In this document: piece after piece, positions 43,636 through 53,882 of the stretch
How the letters are laid out: each line of letters begins with the position of its first letter
How positions within the stretch are numbered: position 1 is the first letter of the stretch
Assembly (NCBI GenBank): GCA_032718475.1
Contig: JAUCBJ010005587.1
Span: 1 to 64,000 of the forward strand
Reading direction: 5' to 3'
DNA: 64,000 nucleotides
From: Nemertoderma westbladi
Taxonomy: Eukaryota; Xenacoelomorpha; Nemertodermatida; Nemertodermatidae
The notes under the pieces: generated by a model
Told to the model about the DNA's origin: nothing
The model's database searches: none
What the model saw: only the letters and a program-made list of their open reading frames with translations
Made by a program: the position numbers and the translations under genes

Positions 43636-44456
43636 CTATTTCGTCGCCAATTCTGTCGAAGGATCGGTACGCTCCTTGGATCGGTTCGGGTAGTAAAACC
43701 ATCTCCGTACACAGGCGCCAGGGGGCCAGACGTCCGGCTGCATAGCAGCGTCTAGATTATTATTCGGAATGATGACCCTGAAACTCGCACTGCGGGAATC
43801 AACGTGAGAGATTTTAGTTATATTAGACTCAGGAATGGTTATGCTGCTCAAAGCCAAATCATCGACTAAGTTCTTAGCTGTAGTGCTTCTATCCATTCTA
43901 AACACAAATAGCTCCACTGGAGCTACCTTAGCGTTGAATCGTTTAGTCACTGAACTATTCGACGAAGTATTCCCTCCAGAACCAACAATATGAGCAGGTC
44001 GAACAGCATTCGTCTCTTAGAAACTAACTGAAATTCATCCTTATCTATAACTCCGTTAGGGAGAGTTGCAGTCGTACCATTCAACTTGACGGGATGCGAT
44101 GAATGGCTTCCAGCACCAGAAGTCTGAAAGTCCTGATCAATAGGAGATGAACGCGGACGCTTCGCACTTCCTGGACGCTGACGATGGTCCGTATGTGGAG
44201 ATGTACACGGACTACCAGTCGTATTTCCTTTATAACCAGAATTGTTATGTGGAAGTGCGCCTGTAGAAGACCGAGGCGAGCTCCTTTGCGACGTAGGGTG
44301 TTTATTTACTGCCTCCGAATATGTTCGTCGAGCGTTTGGCGGGTTCCCTGGAAATATGAATTGTCGCCCAGGTTCCGAAGAGCCCCTAAATGCAGCTACC
44401 GATCCGCTCGGATCGGATATCTGGTTGGATTCTATTATCTTAAGTTTATCAATCAC
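43636..44456 (-). pseudogene. LINE ORF1 (nucleic-acid-binding type)
   Basis: Two frames, 43947-44456 and 43636-43950, joined by a 1-nt shift near 44020. The N-terminal part is Ser/Pro/Arg-rich and low complexity (SQRSSPRSSTG). The C-terminal part has ELFVFRMDRSTTAKNLVDDL, ISHVDSRSASFRVII and WPPGACVRRWFY, like the ORF1 domain found ahead of CR1-like ORF2s, which is thought to bind element RNA. No zinc knuckle seen. Confidence 0.75.
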
Positions 44457-44637
44457 CGATTTTTGGAAATTTCAATTTTTCTATCGACTGAAACGATCAT
44501 CTCCGATATATCGATATCATTAACTTGAGCTAGAGATATGTTTCCATTTACTGTCGGCACTCCTCCGCGAGGTACCTTCCATTTCGGTAACTATAAATAA
44601 ATATAGTGAAAATATAAAAATATAAGTAAAAATAATT

Positions 44638-44890
44638 TTTTTTTATTTTTTTATTTTTTTTTTATTATTATTTATTTTTATAATTATTTTTTTTTTATAT
44701 TTTTTTTTTTAATTTTTTATTTTTTTTTTGATTATTATTTATTTTTATAATTATTTTTTTTTTATATATTTTTTTTTAATTTTTTATTACTAAATTTTTT
44801 TTTTAATTTATTATAAATTTGTAAAATCAAAAAATTACACTGATTTTTCTCAAGAATATTTGGTGGCTCTAATGGGCCACCACAGTCTAG
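44638..44890 (-). repeat. dispersed repeat with T-rich (A-tail) end, inverted copy
   Basis: The minus-strand partner of 36887-37118, sharing 'gtggcccattagag' and 'agtgtaattttttgatttta', with about 170 nt of T-rich DNA representing its A-rich tail. It abuts the 5' end of the LINE. Confidence 0.7.
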
Positions 44891-45057
44891 CGAGCTACTA
44901 TAAGAGTGGAAATGAGATGACACAAATGAGATGAGGGCCAATGGTAATGTCCAAAATTCCACAAAATTTCTTAGATTAGAGCCTTTATGACTTAGGGTTA
45001 GGGTTACATGACAGTTTTAATTAGGGCCCATGTGAAGAATACCGGGTGTAAACGTTA

Positions 45058-45105
45058 CGCCGACAGCCGACAACCGATAGCCGACAACCGACAGCCGATA
45101 GCCCA
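45058..45105. repeat. 7-nt tandem repeat (CCGACAA/CCGACAG)
   Basis: About six units. A longer inverted array of the same motif (ttgtcgg/ctgtcgg) lies at 46278-46397. Both are bordered by 'aacgttacgccgac'/'gtcggcgcaacgtt', so the two arrays are arms of one inverted structure. Confidence 0.8.
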
Positions 45106-45494
45106 TGTGAAGAATACCAGGTTTTCACCAAAAACACACGTTACTGAATCTAACCACTGAATCTAACCAAAACAATAAACGAATTAGTATTTGTACAAGT
45201 TATGTATAACGCCCATGTGAAGAATACCAGGATTTCACTTTTCGGTCGACTTTTTATTGGAATTTTATATATGAAAATTTTTTATTTTTTTAATTTATCT
45301 TTATAGCGCTTATAGTGGTTTATAGCGCTTATTTCTGTCTTATGACCTACTGTATGTACTCTGTACCACTAGCCTACTATAGGCTGATAGGAAATTATCC
45401 GATCCGCCAAAGATCAGAAAAAAAAAAGAAACACAAAAACAAACAGGTATAAACTAAAAAACAAATAATATAAGTACAAGTTCATAGTATCAGC

Positions 45495-45612
45495 TGGGTG
45501 AACTTAGATCCTAAAAAGGTGAACTTAGATCCTAACTAGGTGAACTTAGATCCTAAAAAGGTGAACTTAGATCCTAACTAGGTGAACTTAGATCCTAAAA
45601 AGGTGAACTTAG
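45495..45612. repeat. 21-22-nt repeat in 43-nt dimers
   Basis: Six units of 'ggtgaacttagatccta' alternating between 'aaaa' and 'acta' linkers, so the higher-order unit is a dimer. Confidence 0.9.
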
Positions 45613-46277
45613 AACCCAATTCATGCTATTGTACATATACTAATTCGTTTATTGTTTTGGTTAGATTCCGCCCTTCTGTAACCTGTGTTTTTTGTGAAAA
45701 CCTGGTATTCTTACATGGGGGTAATTGCAAAGTGAAATATAACGGCAGAAATTCTGGTATTCTTCACATGGGCCGGTTATAAGACAAAAATTAGCGCCCC
45801 TGGTAATCCTGGTATTCTTTACATGGGCCCACGCATGACGATATACTTGAAGAACACTGACTATCCATAACACAGTAGGGCCTAATGTTAGAATATCACG
45901 AGTTTATTGGAAGGTCATGTTGCTTGACGATTACTGGCTATCCGTAATATAGCAGTGATATTTGTAAGTAACCTTCTTTACACTTCCTAAATTCAAAGAT
46001 CAATCTACTTAATGGCACTAGCTGCCTAACGAAACAGGCTGGCACGGTAAACATTGTATTACTTTGCTTGTAACATGCTCCTGTTACTATGGATACTAAA
46101 AAAAACACCACAGCAACAACCGCCAATAATGACGTAAACTTTCCAATTGGGCCCTTATGGGACTACTCAATGAACGTATTGCATTCAATTGTACTGCATA
46201 AGAAGGGTAGCAATCTAAATATAATGTCACACAGTATACCATGTATGTCCCGGAATATAAAGTCGTAATTCAGTGAC

Positions 46278-46397
46278 ATCTCGGCTGTCGGTTGTCGGCT
46301 TTCGGTTGTCGGCTGTCAGTTGCCGGCTTCGGTTGTCGGTTGTCAGCTTCGGTTGTCGGCTTCGTTTGTCGGCTGTCGGTTGTCTGCTGTCGGCGCA
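46278..46397. repeat. 7-nt tandem repeat, inverted array
   Basis: GTCGGTT/GTCGGCT units, the inverted counterpart of 45058-45105. Confidence 0.8.
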
Positions 46398-46599
46398 ACG
46401 TTTAGACCCAAGAATACCAGACTTTCTGCCGTTATATTTCACTTGGCAGTTAACCCCATGTGAAGAATACCAGGTTTTCACCAAAAACACAGATTAAAGA
46501 AGGGCTGAATCGTGACCTACTATAGATACGACCCGACAGCTGCTGCAAAGCCCCTAAATTTAGTGGGCCAGCTATTTCTCTTAGATAGAACTATATATG

Positions 46600-47431
46600 C
46601 TGATCACAAATATGACATTTGAAAATATCGCACCTTGTTGATTATGGCTTTTTTTAGATACGTGTCAATGTGTGGCACGAAAAATACAAATAGCACAAAT
46701 TTCATAATGAAAAATCATTACCAAATCAACCTGATTTTATAACATTTGGGGTTTTTTGGGATGCTGATCACGAATATGACACTCATAAATATCGTATTAT
46801 CCATCCAACCAAATTTGATTTTTCTCTTTGAAATTTTATGCCACAGTACTTGCATTTTTCGTCCCACCAGACAAACACGAAAAACGATAGTTGCGTTACC
46901 ACGAATTATTTTGAACGAGTTGTATCGTGATTAACGACCTTGAAAACCATTATAGTTTCAGAATTACAAAACCAAAGGCAAAATTTAACAGTTACAAATT
47001 TTCGCTACTTAACATTTCGTTTTGGAGCACCAAAATGGCACCAAAATTGGGTTTGCAAATACCAGAAATATATATAACTACTTTCATCGCGATCAGCTAC
47101 CTCGCAAACCCGTATACGTTTAGAATTATCAAACCAAACACAAAATGTTTAGTTTTTTTACTTGTACCTTTCGGTGGGGCCAAAATCTGAAAATAGCACC
47201 AAAAATGATTGATGCATTGCCAGAAAATTTAAATTTGCCAGAAAGTTTGACATGTTTTATCGTGATCAGCGTCCTCGAAATACCTTATACCATCAAAATT
47301 GTAATTTTTGAGCCAAGATCTAAAAAAATTCTAAAAAAAAAGTTCTTTATTATATTGAAGTCGTAATATTATTAATTTATCTCAGCATATCTATTATGTA
47401 TCAATTACCTTTGTCTATTAAATCCAAGATA
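46600..47431. repeat. diverged ~120-nt tandem units
   Basis: The series 'cgtgat.a.cg.cctcg(a)aa...ccataca.tt..aattaccaaaccaaa' recurs about three times (near 46925, 47088 and 47258), with earlier related 'gctgatcacgaatatgac' blocks at 46600 and 46760. Open frames 46927-47190 and neighbours follow this repeat; I do not consider them genes. Confidence 0.5.
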
Positions 47432-47436
47432 GTAAG

Positions 47437-47544
47437 TGTTAATTAATACTTTAAAATAGAGTTCTATATATCAGTATAATATATATAATTATAAATACGG
47501 TATATGTTGATAAGGTGACATACATGATTCTCACATTTCTCACA
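47437..47544 (-). repeat. copia 3' LTR
   Basis: About 93% similar to the other LTR, with a 4-base extra 'aatt' after TGTT and several substitutions, so the insertion is not very recent. Confidence 0.93.
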
Positions 47545-47822
47545 TTCCCCGCCCAACTCTAGTAAATAAGTATAATATACACACGATGACAGTCACAAAA
47601 CATCCTAGCTATAAATGAGCAATACTTGACAAAATTTAACATCTTAAGTTAGTGTAGTATACATAACTATAAAATCAACACAATCACATCAAAGTTTATA
47701 TATACGTTAAGTTATATTAAATTTAACAACTTTAACGTTTATAATATACATACAAAATCTGTTATTATTTCACTTATACGTTATAGCTTTAGTTTCCTCT
47801 ACAACCAATTTAGGTTTCCATT

Positions 47823-49117
47823 TTAGTAATCATATAAAGATGAGATCCACTTAACAACCTCTCTACCGGCCTTCTCCTTAGTCAATGGATCGGCAATCAT
47901 TTCCTTTGTAGGAATCCAATTAATAGGACTCATATTTCCTTCTTTACGTTCCTCCTTGACAACATCACGGACACAGTCTAAGTCCAACTGTAATCTTCTT
48001 TCCGAACAGGGTGACCCATTGAACAAAGCATTGTAGAGACATCGATTGTCAGTTGATAACTTTATGTGAGGTGCCTTTTTACCAGTTATTTCTTTGATCA
48101 AACGTTTGATATATACACCATCATCTATAGCATCAATCATAGCTATCGCTTCTGCAGCTATTGTACTCCTCGCCACTCTTTTCAGTTTATAAGATCGCCA
48201 GGCTATCAAGCTGTTACACCACATAATAATATACCCACCCCACGATGGATTGGCAAAGGAAGCATCAACATATATCATTAAATTGCTATCAGAAATGTTC
48301 TTGGAGAAAGGAATTATAACTGGCTGTGATTTAACAGTTCGAATAACTTTATTTATTTTATAAAGTTCAGAAGCAGTGATTTTCAGTGTTTGTGTTGCCA
48401 AAGTAGAAACCATAAAAGCTATATCAGGTCTGCTGGAATTACTGAGCCACTGGAGCTTACCAATTATAGATCTGGCACCCTCACATTCTCTACCTTGCTT
48501 CATTGCCTCTGAAACATCAATTTCATTTATGGTATCTGCATATTTTGATTGACATATCTCATAGCGACCACATTTTAGTCTAAGCTGAACTCCTAAGAAA
48601 TCGACCCATTCAACTCCAACATGTATAATACACTTTTGAGTGAACTCAGAAATAATAAATTCAAGAGTTTTATTGCAGCCAGTGATAATGAGGTCATCAA
48701 CATGTATGACTATTAGTCCAGTTGTTTCCATAGTTTCCTTATCTTGAAAAGTAAAAACTGTATTATCTGTCTTCAAAACTGAACCACCAATATTTAAGAT
48801 AACAGACTTCATTTTCTCATACCATTTTCTAGAAGCATCGGTTAAACCATAGGCACATTTATTCAATTTCCATAGTATTTGGTCACCAGTGGTTACCTGA
48901 ATATCCTTCGGAGGAATAACACACACACATCGATCCATGTAATCGCCTTGCAGGAAGGCTGATTTAACATCAATTACAGTCATTTTCCACTCATTTTCAG
49001 TAGCCAAGGCCAAAGTTGTTCGGATAGAGTAACGAGTACATGTGGGTGAAATAACCTATAGGCCTATAACATTATCTTTATCTTCAAAGCCTGGCAGAAC
49101 CAGTCGAGCCTTTGGAA
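47823..49117 (-). pseudogene. copia reverse transcriptase and RNase H
   Basis: The frame begins upstream at KARLVLPGFE (near 49100), meets a stop (NVIGL, stop, VISP), then is open from 49013 to 47823. RT motifs are VIDVKSAFLQGD, CAYGLTDASRKWYE and HVDDLIITG. RNase H shows MIYVDASFAN, RSTIAAEAIAM and LSTDNRCLYNA. The N-terminal RT segment and the integrase C-terminus are lost in a deletion between 49129 and 49117. Confidence 0.92.
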
Positions 49118-49128
49118 TCTGCTCACCA

Positions 49129-50028
49129 TCATGCCATCTCATCAAACCGAACCTTGTAGAATATTTCCTTTATAACACCATTATAACGCTCAATGACACC
49201 ATTAGAGAAGGGACAATATGGGACAGTGACATTATGCTCAATATTAAATGCTTCACACATTTTCAAGAATGTATCTGCTATGAATTCTCCACCATTATCT
49301 GTTAATATACATCTTGGACTTCCAAATAAAGAGATCCAGTTATCTATGATACTCTGCTGACTGGTTAAACTAGTTTTATCCTTAACTCGAAGGAACATGC
49401 TATATCTAGTGAAAAGATTAATAATAAGAATAGCCCAGAATTTTTCTTGTATATCATCAACTTGTGTTAAATCTATGGCTAGCATCTCATTGAACTCATT
49501 AGCCAAAGGAATTGTCACAGAGGGTTTATTTGGTGCTCTTCTATTAATTTTACAATTATTACAATTATCTATTACTTTCTCCAAATCTTCTCTCATATAT
49601 CTATTTCCGCTATTTCTTAAAAGTGCAGCTAATTTTTCCTTGGAAGGATGACCAAATTGACGATGCAATATCTCAAGTTCTTTATGTTTAAGAAAACATT
49701 GATTAACCTCCATGTTACTATCCTTTCTAATGTTATTAAAGCTATGAAATGGTGATAAATTGACAATAACATGACCACTTGTCAGATCTTTCAATTCAAT
49801 ATTTTGTTCTTCTACACAAATTGTATAATTTATTAGATGCAGAGTAGCCCCTAAATTATGTAAGGACTTTATTGAGATTAGCATAGGAAGATGACTATTA
49901 ATTACTTCGACTTTTATTTTATACTGAATAACGCTAATCCATATATGAATAATTACATAATATATATAAAGCATCATATGAATCACCTCCTCCAAAAGTG
50001 AAAGTAGCTTTTGAATGTTTTGTGACAA
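49129..50028 (-). pseudogene. copia integrase
   Basis: HHCC zinc-binding region (HRQFGHPSKEKL...CNNCKINRR) and the catalytic core AIDLTQVDD, LTDNGGEF, GVIERYNG supply the D, D and E residues. The chain stops at RFDEMA, just after the third catalytic residue, so the usual C-terminal region is missing. The frame begins within the protease-integrase linker after a frameshift. Confidence 0.9.
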
Positions 50029-51005
50029 CCTGACTCACCTACAAGTGTTCTTGTACAAGCTGTAGGAGTAAAATCATATTCCTGTTCAATATCAACCTCT
50101 AAACATAGAACATCAGAAGGAATAACAAATAAGGTACTGTTAACCTCACCCTTTTGTGGACAATCACGTCTCCAGTGCATTGATGAGCCACAAACTGTGC
50201 AACGATTTGTTGGTGAAGGCCCATATATTGCCTGGACATTAGTTCCTCTTCCTCGCATTGATCGAAATTGACCATTTTCTGAACCATAATGTGGAGAACA
50301 ACCATGTCTATATCCGGTTCCACCTCCCCCAGGACCACGAAATCCTCGGTTGACACGCCAATTATTACCGGTATTTCTATTATTCCAATAGACTTCTTGT
50401 TGATCATAATTTTCATTAGCACTACTTGATGTCTGTAGAACACTTTCCGATTTAATAACTGTATCATTCGTAACACACCCTGCTCCAACTCCCATATTAG
50501 AATATGTTCGTAAGATTGTTAATTTTATTTCTGTAAACTTTAAAACTGAGCTGGCCAACACCATACGTCACTCCCTTTCATCTAAGTTTGCATTATGCAA
50601 CAACTCAGCAGCAAGCACAGTATCACTTAATGTCATATCAAACTGTTCCATTTCTGAGTATATTTTCTCAAATTGTAACACATAATCACGCATTGAAACA
50701 TCAAATTTCCTTTTATTATCTTTAAATTTCATATAAGCAGAATATGCACAATCATCTGCTGGTATAAGAAAAACAGTATCAAGTAAATCCTTTAATGTAT
50801 CTAAACCGGTATTTTGGCTTAATTGAACACTTGTTAGTTCTAATGCCTTTTCCTTTGCTTTTCCTAATATGCTTAGTACAACCAGGCCAGCACGCTTGGC
50901 AACAACAACATCAGTAACACTTTCCCATATAACCAATTCTTTCTTCCAATTAATGTAGTCATCTGAGTCTGGATTAAACTTTGGCGGATATTTGGTGGTT
51001 GACAT
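49983..51005 (-). pseudogene. copia gag with zinc knuckle and start of protease
   Basis: Gag begins at the Met of MSTTKYPPKF (51005) and shows YINWKKELVIWE and MRDYVLQFEKIYSEM, typical of copia gag. An in-frame TGA at 50568-50570 splits it from 50564-49983, which has the CX2CX4HX4C knuckle (CTVCGSSMHWRRDC). The protease start, LVGESGCHKTF, has Glu where Asp is expected, just before a frameshift. Confidence 0.88.
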
Positions 51006-51178
51006 TACTAGGCCTATATATTTAATTCCCCAATACCGGGACCGGTCCGGTCCGGTATGCAAGACCGGTAGGCTACACCTAAATCAATAATTTCTCTGAC
51101 TGATTGACAGATTGATTAGGCATCCACGTACTAATTTATAATAACGGTACCGGGATCGTTAACCACGCTCTGCTACCA

Positions 51179-51282
51179 TGTTAATACTTTAAAATAAAGT
51201 TATATATATCAGCATAATATATATAATTATAAATACGGTATATGTTGATAACGTGACATACATGATTCTCACATTTCTCACA
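51179..51282 (-). repeat. copia 5' LTR
   Basis: 104 nt, TG...CA, next to the tRNA-Met primer site. At roughly 100 nt it is short for a functional promoter-bearing LTR. Confidence 0.93.
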
Positions 51283-51399
51283 GTAAGAACGAACACTGTT
51301 AAGGTGGCCACGCATATTATTGTCTTACTTGAGATCCTCTGAAAGGACCGATATGTCTTTGAGGATTCAGATAGGAGTCCCGCTGGTTTAGGCAGGAGA

Positions 51400-51700
51400 A
51401 TACACCTAGCATGATGATTCTTAAAGAATAACCGGACCCTCCAACCCCAAGTCGAGCAGTAGCTTCATCTCTACATCAGATAAAGAACTAATTTTACTCT
51501 CCTTCATGAATTTCGATAGACGCTGGACGGTATATTCTTTTTACTGGCGGTCTCCGAGGAATTTGAGGAATATATAGGTATAGCACAATGAAGTCGGAAC
51601 AGGATCCGGCACTCCGGGTTTACTGAATATATCGCCCTCGAAATGCACAAGGTGGTAGGCCCTGGTGTCATCTGTTCAGTAGAAAAGCCCTGCTAGTCAA
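51400..51700 (-). pseudogene. possible coding remnant
   Basis: The minus strand reads DTRAYHLVHFEGDIFS...CYTYIFLKFLGDRQ, a stop, then EYTVQRLSKFMKESKIS...DVEMKLLLDLGLEGP. Composition looks protein-like and it lies inside the DNA element at 45026-52345, so it might be a trace of its protein. No family recognised; chance is not excluded. Confidence 0.3.
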
Positions 51701-52354
51701 ACCCAAACTATACGGCCAAATTACCACTTTTGGCTATTTGAAAATTTCGAGCTACTTGTAATTTTGGTGCTCTTTTAGTGTCTATTATTAAATAAACAAT
51801 GAAGATTTTATTCTAATTTTGATTTGATTAATTATAATTAATTCGACTAACCAAAAAAGCATAATATGCTTTAATGGTTATACCTAAGTCTTGAAGGGTG
51901 ATGCTTGTATTTTGAGTAATTTTATCAATTCCGAAAAGTGCTGATATGGTATGACTGCCAAGAACTCCTCATATCTCGAAAACTACTGGAGCTATTAAAT
52001 TTTTATTTGTCTCATCTGAAAGAGGGCATAATTTTATAATTTTAGTTAGGGAAAAGTACTTTCGACGCGCTAGACCTATTGTTTCAGGGATTCTATATAA
52101 GAAAAATAACTGGCCCACAAAATTTTAGGGCTTTGCAGCAGCTTGGCAGGTCGTATCTAAAGTAGGTCATGCCTGAATCTAACCTAAACAATAAACGATT
52201 TAGTATATGTACAGGTTATAAGACAGAAATAAGCGCTATAAAACACTCAATAAAGATAAATTAAAGAAAATAAAAAATCTTCATATATAAAATTCCAATA
52301 AAAAATCGACCGAAAAGTTAAATCCTGGTATTCTTCACATGGGCGTTAATTAGG

Positions 52355-53080
52355 TTTTCGGGCCGTCATTTCACTTTGAATTAGGGTTTCGGACCGCCAC
52401 TCTCGAAATCTGGTGTCAAAATGCTCTGGGGGTGAATTTGGCACTTGGTGAAAATGCCTGGGGGGAGGGCATTCCGCGGGGGGGGGGGGGGGCACTTTCA
52501 CCTGTGACACCGTTCCATTGAGTGTGAACCAATCTCACGCTATTCAATATTCATGCAACTACAAAAAAATGCTGTTGCCATCCATTTATATTTTCCAGTG
52601 AATTCCTGGATAAATTAACAAAGAAATAATAAAGTGAAAAGTGAAATATGACAATATTTTATATAACTGACAATAATGATAGGCCTAACAGCCTAATCAA
52701 ATAACTATACCTTTATTGTAGGGCTAATATATATTTATATTATTATAATATATATACATACATTTATTATATACCAATAAGGCACACTCGAAGACAGGCC
52801 CCCGTGCAGCCAGAAAACCTCAAACTTGAGTGCTGAACATTTTCTACCGGTACGGTTCCGGTAACGCGGGGCTAGCCTTAAATAGTTATAGGGCATACAA
52901 CCCGACTGCCCGACAACTTCCCAATAATGCCGATTTAATAGGTACTCTTATTACATAGGCCTAGGCCTATTACTAATTTAATTGTGAGACTAATTGCTGA
53001 AGTATTTGCGGAATAGAGCGAAAATGCTCAGTCGGTGGCTGCAGAACTGGCTATGATCTCTGATCTCACAATCTCGCTGC
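52355..53080. other. intergenic, G-run and AT-rich DNA
   Basis: Contains a 14-base G run near 52479-52492 and no recognisable gene. Confidence 0.5.
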
Positions 53081-53882
53081 GGCGCCGCACAGGCGCGGAT
53101 CCAGGGGGGGGGGGGGGGCAGGTGGCTAAAGCCCCCCCCCCCCCCCCCCCCCCCCCCCCGAAATGGCGAAATCGTGTCGTGATAATAGTCCAAAGTCATC
53201 ACCCGGTTTACGTTTTCTCTGTAATATAAAATAAATGTTATGAAAGTATTGCTATATCACTACTTAGCTGACCACGTGATTCAATTACAGTGAATAAATT
53301 ATAATTAATTATTTATTAATTATTTAATAATGAATTATTAATTACAATAAATAAACCACGTTAATAACGCAGCCAAATCTCGATAAAATATATCCAAACT
53401 TGGTACATATGTAATGTAGTCTGGCAAAAGTTTAGAAATTTTCCAAGTTGAATTTGCGTGGGGTCTTCGTGCAGCATCTGTGTATCTGTCTTACAGTTAT
53501 AATAAATTTATCTACCCAAAAATTATTAGGCTTGGCATCAGCTGGTTGCTAGGAGACTACAGGATGACAGTACGGTACTGGTACTGTTAACTGTTACAGT
53601 GGTACAGAGTTACCGGTACCGTCTTCAGGTGGAATAATCCACCGGTTAAAAACGAATTTAAAGACAAACCTCATTATAAAGCAATATATCAGCACTTTGT
53701 TCACTTCTTTCTTCTTTGGCTACTCAATTATTTTACTACTTCTTAATATTTATTAATAATTTCTCTTTTGCAATCTTTTATCGTCTTTCATCTTATAGTT
53801 TCACTTTAACAACTATCATATCGGTACTAATATGAAGAGAACAATGAAGGATTTTTTTTGAGTTTTAGAAAAATCGGCGCGA

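Larger units (their letters stand above)
38032..44540 (-). mobile_element. CR1/jockey-like LINE, frameshifted, carrying a retrozyme array
   Basis: A near full-length two-ORF non-LTR retrotransposon on the minus strand. In transcript order it has a 5' UTR near 44540, ORF1 (about 44456-43636), ORF2 start at 43581, the endonuclease split by the insertion at 41275-43506, the reverse transcriptase (40902-38488), C-terminus to 38253, and an AT-rich 3' UTR to 38032. The 3' end abuts an RTE fragment. Frameshifts at about 44020, 40890 and 38500, plus the insertion, make it inactive. Confidence 0.88.
47437..51282 (-). mobile_element. Ty1/copia retrotransposon with very short LTRs
   Basis: LTRs of 108 nt (47437-47544, 3' LTR) and 104 nt (51179-51282, 5' LTR) start TGTTAAT and end TTCTCACA. 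They are flanked by a 5-bp duplication GTAAG (47432-47436 and 51283-51287). The primer-binding site abuts the 5' LTR: ctctgctacca at 51168-51178 equals the end of animal initiator tRNA-Met. A purine tract (GGGCGGGGAA on the minus strand) precedes the 3' LTR. Domain order gag, protease, integrase, RT, RNase H is copia-type. A gag stop codon, a frameshift and an internal deletion make this copy non-autonomous. Confidence 0.95.
45026..52345. mobile_element. DNA element with GCCCATGTGAAGAATACC ends, hosting a copia insertion
   Basis: The ends are inverted copies of GCCCATGTGAAGAATACC, flanked by a 9-bp direct repeat TTAATTAGG (45017-45025 and 52346-52354). Inner arms also match inverted: 45213-45345 with 52190-52345, and 46505-46580 with 52100-52170. 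Excluding the copia insertion the element is about 3.5 kb. The end motif also occurs inside at about 45103, 45214, 46447 and, inverted, at 45705, 45750 and 45812, implying nested copies of related elements. No transposase was recognised. Confidence 0.7.

Noticed and set aside
44184-44528. Arg-rich + strand ORFs opposite LINE ORF1
   Set aside because: Low-complexity shadows of the Ser/Pro/Arg-rich ORF1 on the other strand.
53035-53229. ORF with Gly/Pro homopolymer runs
   Set aside because: Product of the adjacent G and C homopolymers at a transposon end.
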